Positions 56,406 through 64,000 of a DNA stretch of 64,000 nucleotides are shown one piece after another. This stretch comes from Bisporella sp. PMI_857 (lineage: Eukaryota > Ascomycota > Leotiomycetes > Helotiales > Helotiaceae): the NCBI GenBank assembly GCA_021307315.1, contig JAJSPD010000110.1, positions 41,388 to 105,387 of the forward strand, given 5' to 3'. The position numbers and the translations under genes are program-made. Positions within the stretch are counted from its first letter, which is position 1; each line of letters opens with the position of its first letter. The notes under the pieces were generated by a model. The model did no database searches, was not told the DNA's origin, and was given only the letters and a program-made list of their open reading frames with translations.

Positions 56406-57599
56406 CAAGATCGGGAGTTTTCAAACAGATCGATCTGGAACTTGGAACGAGGGAAGGTGGCCGGATCTTTGATTCGCATGAACGGGGGGGTTTCAGGAGC
56501 GTGTGGGGCAAACCTGCAGGTGGCGCTCTGGGCGGACGGTGATTAGGTTGCCAGAAGGTTGGTGCGTAGGCGAAACAACGGCCCCCCGTTGTAGCTGAAT
56601 CGTTTGCCCTCGAAGGTCCCTTTCCGCCTAGAATTCTGGTGGATAGTTAATCTCTCTTCGTACAAACCCTAATATTTCAATATTTCACCTTTTTATCCTT
56701 GGAAATGTTACTTTTCTTACTTTTCAAGGATTTCCGTCCAATATATCTATATTGGAGGATTGTATAACCCATCTCCACTTTGTTTCGCGGTTGTGGTTAC
56801 AACCGAGGTTTGGGTGGGGGGAGCGCACGTGGCGCAAAATGGCGGAAATACCAAGGCACAGGACGTATCATCTCAGCTGGTAGCAGAGCAGCCACAATCT
56901 GTGCGCATTAGAGGATTGGATGCCATAAATTCTCTTATACTTTACTAGACCATGTTCATCCAATTTGTCAGAAGGAAGGTAGCTTTTTGGGTTACGCGCC
57001 GGCGATCGGCTCAACCTTATCTCAAGCCTCCTCCGGCGTGTCAAATTGGTATACCTCCCCTATTTTCAATCATGAAGGATACCAGACTTTCTTCGATAAT
57101 GGCTGAATAGATATAAGAACTGACCTGTATTCTAATAGATTCATCATGTGAGTCAAAATAAGAAACGAGCTGTGGAAATCATGCAGGTTCGGTATTGTTT
57201 AAAAAATTATTTGCTTTTAATGCATGGCAGACCACCCGCAGAAACTGAATTGGTGAATTGGTCCGGGCTAGCTAGGACGTACTTGAGAGAGCTTTGACAA
57301 GGACATTGGCAAGCTTGCAAGGATTTAAGAAGAGGCGGACCACTTGGGTGCGCGACAACAGGTTTTATTCGACAGCTATCATATGTCAGGTACAAGGGCT
57401 CATGCGAATGGTTGATGAGCTGCGATATGGTGTGGATGGGCAGCGGTGGGAGCATAAAAGTCGACCCCGCTCACAACATGCTGTATGGGTAACCTCTACG
57501 ATTCTCTCGTTCTGCTAATTCATTAAATTTTTAATTTTTTTTTGGCATGCAACTTTTAATTATTTAGCCTCCTTCTACCGGGAAGGATCATTGAAAGCC
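56406..57599. other. intergenic, upstream of the MHYT gene
   Basis: No gene supported. Short frames at 56760..56948 and 57207..57518 lack motifs. The right end should contain the MHYT promoter. Confidence 0.4.
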
Positions 57600-58011
57600 A
57601 TGTCGGATCATACTGTACCATGGCAAGAGTGGGAGGGACGTATCGTCCCCAGAGCCTTTTCTGTTGGATATGTTGTGCTATCATATGCGGTCAGCTACGT
57701 TGGGGCATGGACAACATTAGAGCTTATAAACCGCAGGACCTCGGGGAGAGGCTTGTATAATTGGTAAGTGAAATCAATTAGTCCCGCTGTCAGCTCAAGC
57801 CGACAGGACCCTATAGGTATCTTCTCGTCGGCTCGTCGGTTTCCATGGGAGGCATTGCCATTTGGTGTATGCACTACATCAGCAACCGCGCGATTGTACG
57901 GAATCGATTAAAACGTTCACGAATAGCGCGGCGCTAGAGCCTTGGCAATAGGGGAACCTTGTATTTAAGCGAGCCAATAACTAAAAGAAGCGGCTGGAGT
58001 GGCTGGGTCGG

Positions 58012-58298
58012 CATAATATATGGCGAGTGATACACGACCTCCCCCCCCTTACTACACGACCTCCCCCTCCCTGTCCTTTTTCAACTTCCAACTTCAACGT
58101 CAACTTTTTATTAAATATATACGAATATGGGGGGTCAGACACCCCCCAAACCCCCCGAAACTAACCCTAACCCTAACCATTGAGTTGAAATTGTAACTTT
58201 TTTCAAAAGAAATCACATGACACTTGGCGAAATCGCAAGAAAAATGGAGAAAGACAAGGGGGGGAGGTCGGGTATCACTCTCCTAATATATGGCCGAT
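58012..58298. repeat. inner foldback within the hAT-like element
   Basis: Left ATATATGGCGAGTGATACAC then GACCTCCCC; right GGGGAGGTCGGGTATCACTC then TCCTAATATATGGCC. Together they form an inverted repeat of about 35 bp enclosing about 220 bp. ACACGACCTCCCC occurs twice in the left arm. This may be an older nested MITE. Confidence 0.7.
58161..58178. repeat. short interstitial telomere-like repeat
   Basis: CTAACCCTAACCCTAACC, three units of the fungal telomere repeat (TTAGGG on the other strand), inside the inner foldback. Too short to be a former chromosome end by itself. Confidence 0.8.
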
Positions 58299-61138
58299 TC
58301 ATGAATTCTAAGGCCTTTTACCTTACGATTTTTTTGATCTATGGATGCTTTTACTGCCTTACCACGGAACACTTGTCAAATTAGTCACGTGCGACAACTG
58401 CTTTTTAATATCACGTTGCTTTTGAAGCTTAGTATAAGTGATTTTAAGTTCTATTAGCCTACAGCTGACAATATTTGCGTTATACAAACAACAACAAAAT
58501 CAAGTGTCAGGTGCCAGGATGTCACGTGCTGAAAAGGCAAAGAGGGGCCCGATAAAAGCCCTGATGCTCGGCATGTATAGGCATGTAAAGAGTCGCCAGG
58601 AGTACGGAGGGTATAAGTAGAAGACTCGGGACGTAGTAAAAAAAGGTAGAAATTAGTCTTGTATTAAATTGAAATTGATTTGTGCCACACTACTCCAGCA
58701 TTTTACAGTATGAGAACAAGAAGAAGTGCTCCACCTTTCTACGGCTTTAGTTGGTTCATCATTAGACGAGTGGGTTTCTATGGCACGTGATCCTATTTTG
58801 TTTTAGCCATTGGCTCGCTTAAATACAAGGCTCCCCTGTTGCCAAGGCTCTAGCGCCGCGCTATTCGTGAACGTTTTAATCGATTCCGATTGTACTTGGG
58901 AATGCCGACTTCGCAATACAGATCGCATACAGCCCTGGATATACGGCCGTCTCTTTCTTTGTTCCCATCACGGTGCTCCTTGTCGCTTTCATAGCTCTAG
59001 GACCGGATGATCGAGTCAGCATCATTCGCGTAGCGATCGGGGGAACACTGGCTGGACTCGCTATCTGCGGAATGCATTATCTTGGCCAAGCTGGCATTTC
59101 GAACTATATTTGTGTTTACAGGGCTGGGAATGTTGTAGGATCTGCGATCATCGCCGTCGTTGCCAGCATCGTAGCGCTATCTGTTTTTTTTGTTCTTCGT
59201 GCGGCTTGGACGAATTCTTGGTGGAAGAGGGCGCTTTGCGCCATCATTCTTGCTGGCGCCGTGTTTGGAATGCATTGGACGGCATCGATAGGCACGCATT
59301 ATCGTCTCAAGCAAGGCGATGCGTCCTTATCCCACAGTATTTCGCGGGATTTGACTGTTATCGTCGTTATTGTTTTAGTATATTCGCTCTCCTTTGCTTC
59401 TACAGGCGTTATACTGACATGGAATAGTCTATTACTGCTTGCTTTATCCTATTCGTTTTCGCAATACTCGCTCAGAGGAGAAGGTCACGTTCTGCAAATA
59501 GAGCTCAGCATGTTGTTCTGGCTTCAGCCATTTTTGACGAGCATGGAAGGCTTTTAGTAACACCAGAAGGTCTTCTGCCGAACCAAAAAATTACGACTTC
59601 ACATATTGAGCGGGTATATCAACGGCGCGATTCTCTTCTACTGCCATGCGCTAACCAACATCTAGTCTCTTCCCGAAGAATTTGGAGTTTCGCATCCCAT
59701 TTTCCAATGGATTTTTCGAATTACTCGCAATTGGAGCAGTATCTCTAGCCTTCTACCTGGTATGCGTAATCATTTGTACCGTGCCTCGAATCAAAAGGAA
59801 TCCCGACCGACGTTAAAATCTGAAGCCAATAATGAAAATGAAACTACCGACGACTACTCGATTATCTTCCGTGAGCTTTTCTGTATCGCCGCAGCCAATT
59901 TAGCAGAGCAGTTGAATGAGCGTTTGGAGAACATGGGTATTCTCTTCGACGAGATATTCGGGACTGGCCAGGAGACATCGTCAAAGTCGAACCCTCAATG
60001 GGCCTCGCTTGAAAGCACTGATGATATAGAGAACTATAGTCCGGCTATGCTCGGTAGAGGCCAGCTCCTTTTCCTTGTCCGCCGGGTAGATAGAAAAGAA
60101 GCCGAGCGCCTCGCAGCCTCTGGCTACCGCTTCGCAGATATTCCAAATGTTGCTCACATCGTAGCCCGAAGCATGCAGATCAAAAGCAACGATTTCCAAG
60201 GCAGCCTCTCTAGTATGTGCGAATACTCTAGCAACACGAATATCCTAAGCCCCGGCGTTTACATTGCCTGTTTCGCCATCCGGGCGAGCATCCGTGGCAG
60301 CTTCGACGTCATTGTCCGCAAAAATGCCAGGAACCAACTTCCTACTATGCGGTTGCCAATTGACGACTTGAGCAACTGGCAGATCGCTTACCTGGCTCAG
60401 CTAGACGGCTTTTCTGTTACAGCATGCCTGAAGTTCCTGAAGGAGAACTCAGCGAGCTCCGAGGTCACGAAGAAGGAACAGAGTTTTGCTACACAATTGT
60501 ATAATGTGCTCTTGGAACTGAAAGAAAATATTAATGACACGTTCTTCGATGATGCTCTTCTTGTCGGAAGACCGATATCGACGCCTTGCTATGGATCCGG
60601 CGGGGACGCGAAGCCAGCTCAAGCGACGCTCATCGCATTTCGAATTATTGTGCCTATCCAGTTCCGTGCCCAAAATGTTAAGCTTAGGTTCACCCCACTT
60701 ACCTTCTTTAGAACGCAACAGTATGTGTACAGACACAGTCCAGATCATGCACGCTTTGCACGTAAGATCCATAAAGAATTTGGGCCGATTTTGAATAAGA
60801 GGAGATTGAGTGTCAAGGATGATGCGAAAGCGTTGAAGAGCGCGAAGTCTCTAAGGAAGTTTCGGCGGAGATCAAGGATGAATCCTAGGATGGTGGATAT
60901 TTCGATGCCGGCAGAAGCACCGAGAGCTCATACCATGCCCCTAAATCTGAAGTTCTGGAATAGGCTATCGAGCGGAGAGCCCAAGACTTTACCGATAGTC
61001 ACTTTAGATAATGCTTCTGATATCCAGTTGGTGGAAACGCAGACATTCGGGGGATTATGGTTAGCCAGGAGGTTAGCGTTGATGTTAGAGATATTGAGGA
61101 AATGGGTCAAGAGGAAGGCGGTGAGAGGAAGCATATGA

Positions 61139-61546
61139 GGATGGGGACGACTGGCGTGGCAATGAAAGAGGTGGACGACTCCGAGAGTTATGTAGATATA
61201 TTGCTGGCTATTTCCACTGCGGCAAGTCGATAAGGCAAAAAGAGGAGGTTCACTACGTTAATACATGACAAGTAAATTCAAGTGATTATAATGCTACTAT
61301 CTAGAACTGACACAGTCCTTTGAGAAATAGGGACCGAACCGTTCTGGATTCCATGCTGATATAGAGGGGGTGTTTTTGATTTTTGAAACGCAAAGGTCCC
61401 AGGGGAGGTTTTGAAATATCATCCAGATCACTGCAACGCAAAGACAGGAGAGATCATGAGAGCTGAGGATATTGTACTATAAAATACAATTTATCTGTAT
61501 TTTTGGATTCCTACTTTTTTGCAGTCTACTTTTTTTCTATTGATCT
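61139..61546. other. 3' flank of the MHYT gene, no gene seen
   Basis: AT-rich sequence between the MHYT stop codon and an LTR. No motif recognised. Confidence 0.4.
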
Positions 61547-61807
61547 TGTAACAACCGGTATGCCCAAGGTGCGACACGGAGGCCATGGCACGGGATCAGG
61601 AGGCTGAAGATCAGGGTATGAGGGGTTTCAGAGCCGATACGGAGGAGAGTCGGAGTCGCCTATATAAAGGGCCTGCTCCAACTCTCTACAGTTGTTCCTC
61701 ATGTTTTTGTATTCTTCGTAGGTAGACCTATAAGGCAATCACTATCAGCCTATTGTACGCACTTTTATATGCCTTTATTTTAGCCCGTGATTCTTTGCGT
61801 CGTTACA
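61547..61807 (+). mobile_element. solo LTR-like element, family G
   Basis: 261 bp from TGTAACAACCGG to GCGTCGTTACA; the ends are inverted (TGTAAC/GTTACA) as in LTRs. It contains GCCTATATAAAGGGCC as a TATA-like core. The flanking pentamers (GATCT and TTATA) do not match, so the boundaries or insertion history are not confirmed. Confidence 0.6.
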
Positions 61808-61851
61808 TTATACAAAAACATCAAGTCAGCCGGGGACGGCTTTTTTATAAT

Positions 61852-62054
61852 TGTCACGGCACGTAGGATTGGAGCAACGGCTCAAAGTAATACGGGTAAG
61901 AATCGAGAATAATAGAACTACAGAACTATGGAAGTAGAAAGGGAAGCCTATATACAGGAGTTCGGATCACGTGACGTGCTACGCGAGTGTCCCCACGGGT
62001 GCCTTACAGGCCGTCAGGCCTTATAGAAGCCGTAGGCGCGCCAGCGCCGTGACA
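61852..62054 (-). mobile_element. 3' LTR of the gypsy element at the right edge
   Basis: 203 bp, minus strand TGTCACGGCGCTGG to GTGCCGTGACA. It is preceded on the minus strand by a polypurine tract (GGAAGGGGGGG) immediately inside the element, the hallmark of a 3' LTR. The 5' LTR lies beyond the window, so target duplications cannot be checked. Confidence 0.85.
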
Positions 62055-64000
62055 TCACCCCCCCTTCCGAAAAAGCTTGCCCTCAAGCTTTCTGATGCTT
62101 CCGAATCGCCCTCTAGCTCATCGTAGTCGTCTTTGCCCTGTTCCCATTCCTTGATCCATTTCGGTAAGTTTGCCGGCGGTCCTCTGAGCGTAGGGTTGTG
62201 TAGGTGGAAGTCCCTGAGCTTGTGTGGGCTATACTTGAAATTGGAGGCTGGATACCATTCGGGATCGATATCGTAACCTACCCATTTTGCTCTGTACTGT
62301 AGCCGTCGATTACGGACCCGAACAGCTAGAATTTCTTCTACTTCCCACTCTTCGTCCTCCGTAACCTGTATAGGTGGTTCTGGAACAGGTAATTGGCCTG
62401 GTAACGGGTCCATTGCAGCTTTGCGGAGCAGCTGTGGTGCAAACACGGGGTGTATTCTCAAATTGTCAGGCAGTTGCAGCCGGTAAGAGTTCCCTTCTTG
62501 AGCTAGAATTTTGTAAGGGCCAGCGTTCTGAATGTCGAGCTTTTTACTAGGCCTGTCGGTTTTCCAGTTCCTTGTCGACACGTATACCCAGTCGTTTACA
62601 CCGAAGTTAATATCTCTGCGGTGCTTATTTACGGATGCTTCCATTCGTTCTTGAGCTTTGCGGAGCAAGCTACGAGCAGTGTCCCAAGTAAAGTGCATTC
62701 TTTTAGCGAAAGCGGTTGCTTCTTCTACGCTTAGCTTTTCTCTGGCTGTTAAAGGCTCTTTCGGCCTGTTCCAATCATAGGACGTAGTTGGCGCATAGCC
62801 GTTGAGCACTTCGAACGGGGACAGCATACCTAAGCTTTCATGGGGTAAAGTCAGCTGCGCGTAGTCCATTAAAGCTACTAGGCTCGACCAGTTGTCTTGA
62901 TAATAATTTATAAAAGGCCGAAGCCTTTGATCAAGGTACTGGTTCATGATTTCTGTCTGCCCGTCAGTTTGAGGGTGGAAAGCTGTCGAAAGCTTAAGTT
63001 TCACTCCGAGAATTCGGCAAAGCTCGTGCCAAAACGTTGAAATGAACTGGGGACCTCTGTCTGATACAATAGTAGTTGGTGCTCCTCGTGACCTGTAAAC
63101 GTGATCGATAAACAGCTGTGCCATGTCTTTTGCGGTTGTCGTTTTGTAACATGGCATCGTTACGGACTGTTTACTGAATCTGTCTATTACTACTAGAACC
63201 GAATCGTAGCCGTAACGATCCGTCGGGTACGATTTGAAGTCCATGGCCACGTGTTGCCATGGCCTTTCCGGAACTGGCAAAGGTTGTAGCTTGCCCGGAG
63301 CTTTGTCTCTGAATACTGTAGCGCGTCTGCACTCTCTACAGTTGTTCATGTATCGTTCTACGTCGGTGCGTAAGCTTTTCCACCAGTATCGTCTAGCTAT
63401 TACAGCCACAGTCTTGGTTCGGCCAGGGTGTGCTGCCGACACTTGAGCGTGAGCTTCCTGAATTAACTCCGTGCGGAGATTGTCGATAGGAGGGACTACT
63501 AGTCGGCCTTGCCACAGCAATAACCCGTTGCTTACAGCCCAGTTTTGTTCTCCGTTCGCTGCTCGCTGACGGTCTGTTGCTAGCTCTGGAGAGCTGCGAT
63601 TAGCAGCTACAATTCGATCTGCGAGCACCCATGGGGATAGAGTTTCTGACAAAGTCGTTGCTTGTCCGCTTGTCGGCTTTTCTATTGGTGCGAGTGTGTG
63701 CTGCGTATCATTTAGCAGCTCTGCGCGGATACGGGGGTCGACCTGGTCATCTGTAAGAAACTGTTGCGTGCGATGACGTTTTTTCGTGGCTTGTAGATCT
63801 TCCGTATCCTGATCTCTTCGTGTCAGCGCGTCTGCTTTCTCATTCTTGCGGCCCGGTCGATATGTAATTGTAAAGAAGAATTCGGATAATGCTTCAGCCC
63901 ACCTAGCCTGGCGGCCGTTGAGCTCCTTAGAGGTCATAAAATACTCCAGTGCTTTGTGATCAGTAACTACTTTGACTTTGTGGTCGGTTCGTGCTAAAAT
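62021..64000 (-). CDS. Ty3/gypsy chromovirus polyprotein, 3' part (RNase H end, integrase, chromodomain)
   Basis: An uninterrupted frame of 659 residues plus stop that continues past the window edge (DHKVKVVTDHKALEYFMTSK at 63930-64000). Order of domains: the end of RNase H (TSKELNGRQARWAEALSEF), the integrase zinc finger with H/H and CRECRR cysteines, and the integrase core with Asp in HVAMDFKSY, Asp in IVSDRGPQF and Glu in DGQTEIMNQYLDQRLR. The integrase C-terminal region follows, then a chromodomain (WEVEEILAVRVRNRRLQYRA then KWVGYDIDPEW). The last 11 codons run into the LTR. The chromodomain places it in the chromoviruses, which target heterochromatin marks. No stop or frameshift is seen, in contrast to every other transposon here, so the element is recent or still competent. 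Confidence 0.97.
   Translation of the reverse strand: MLARTDHKVKVVTDHKALEYFMTSKELNGRQARWAEALSEFFFTITYRPGRKNEKADALTRRDQDTEDLQATKKRHRTQQFLTDDQVDPRIRAELLNDTQHTLAPIEKPTSGQATTLSETLSPWVLADRIVAANRSSPELATDRQRAANGEQNWAVSNGLLLWQGRLVVPPIDNLRTELIQEAHAQVSAAHPGRTKTVAVIARRYWWKSLRTDVERYMNNCRECRRATVFRDKAPGKLQPLPVPERPWQHVAMDFKSYPTDRYGYDSVLVVIDRFSKQSVTMPCYKTTTAKDMAQLFIDHVYRSRGAPTTIVSDRGPQFISTFWHELCRILGVKLKLSTAFHPQTDGQTEIMNQYLDQRLRPFINYYQDNWSSLVALMDYAQLTLPHESLGMLSPFEVLNGYAPTTSYDWNRPKEPLTAREKLSVEEATAFAKRMHFTWDTARSLLRKAQERMEASVNKHRRDINFGVNDWVYVSTRNWKTDRPSKKLDIQNAGPYKILAQEGNSYRLQLPDNLRIHPVFAPQLLRKAAMDPLPGQLPVPEPPIQVTEDEEWEVEEILAVRVRNRRLQYRAKWVGYDIDPEWYPASNFKYSPHKLRDFHLHNPTLRGPPANLPKWIKEWEQGKDDYDELEGDSEASESLRASFFGRGGDVTALARLRLL

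Larger units (their letters stand above)
57900..58887. mobile_element. non-autonomous hAT-like element inserted in the MHYT gene
   Basis: 988 bp bounded by about 86-bp inverted repeats (GGAATCGATTAAAACGTTCA ... inward) differing at only a few positions. The perfect 8-bp target duplication GATTGTAC stands on both sides (57892..57899 and 58888..58895), as hAT elements make. No transposase frame is present; the longest frame (58438..58620) is 60 codons. Inside are a second foldback (58012..58298) and a telomere-like tract. Confidence 0.93.
57600..61138 (+). pseudogene. MHYT-domain membrane sensor protein, interrupted by a 988-bp element
   Basis: The start is MSDHTVPWQEWEGRIVPRAF. Intron 57764..57816 restores LYNWYLLVGSSVSMG. 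The MHYT sensor is a set of membrane helices with repeated metal-binding Met-His-Tyr/Trp motifs: AIWCMHYISN, ICGMHYLGQ and FGMHWTASIG. The reading frame is cut after NRAIV by the element at 57900..58887. Removing it plus one 8-bp duplication gives NRAIVLGNADFAIQIAYSPG without any shift. The cytosolic part continues with HPIFQWIFRITRNWSSISSL, RGQLLFLVRRVDRKEAERLA and a basic C-terminus ending at 61138, with further introns between about 59430 and 59670. MHYT domains are proposed to sense O2, CO or NO through copper. As it stands the allele should be null unless the insert is spliced out. Confidence 0.9.

Noticed and set aside
57580..57592. GGGAAGGATCATT, resembling the 18S/ITS1 junction
   Set aside because: No rRNA sequence on either side; it lies just upstream of the MHYT start codon.
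61808..61851. Target duplication for LTR G or the gypsy 3' LTR
   Set aside because: Pentamers next to the LTR ends do not match, and the gypsy 5' LTR is outside the window.

Overview
The window is nuclear DNA of a filamentous ascomycete (Pezizomycotina). The evidence is short GT-AG introns of about 45-115 nt (one of 303 nt) with CTAAC/CTGAC-type branch points, HET, NB-ARC/TPR, ankyrin, Zn2Cys6, DUF6604 and MHYT proteins, and decayed Fot1/pogo and LTR elements. I cannot name the species. Gene density is low and repeats are frequent, as in an accessory or rapidly evolving compartment.

Layout. 0.5-4.5 kb: a head-to-head pair of membrane-anchored HET genes, one canonical and one degenerate. 5-9.5 kb: transposon graveyard with a dynamin GED fragment, LTR pieces and a pogo transposase relic carrying a nested solo LTR. 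9.6-13.3 kb: a seven-exon NLR (SesB-like alpha/beta hydrolase, NB-ARC, six TPRs) with one nonsense codon at the start of the TPR array. 13.8-18 kb: repeats, a solo LTR, and a CmcJ/AsaB-like oxygenase gene. 18.4-20.9 kb: an ankyrin-repeat gene. 23.8-26.0 kb: a Zn2Cys6 transcription factor. 26.5-44.7 kb: a probable catabolic cluster, with a carotenoid/stilbene-cleaving oxygenase, two paralogous dienelactone hydrolases, an FAD monooxygenase, an alpha/beta hydrolase and an MFS transporter, interspersed with three decayed copies of its own members. 44.9-47 kb: a second pogo relic holding two nested solo LTRs. 47.9-51.3 kb: a DUF6604 gene. 52.9 kb: a third pogo scrap. 53.2-55.1 kb: a third HET gene. 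57.6-61.1 kb: an MHYT-domain sensor gene cut by a 988-bp element with 8-bp target duplications. 61.5-64 kb: LTRs and the 3' half of an intact-looking Ty3/gypsy chromovirus running off the right edge.

Themes. (i) Self/non-self or cell-death type genes are concentrated here (three HET genes, one NLR, one ankyrin protein). (ii) The catabolic block could take an aromatic or stilbene-like substrate through import, oxidative cleavage, hydroxylation and lactone/ester hydrolysis; that chemistry is inferred from families only. (iii) Target-site duplications and reading-frame repair let several insertions be resolved to the base: solo LTR families A, B and C and the hAT-like element in the MHYT gene. 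Exon boundaries were set by hand from splice consensus, reading phase and family motifs; no transcript or database search was available.
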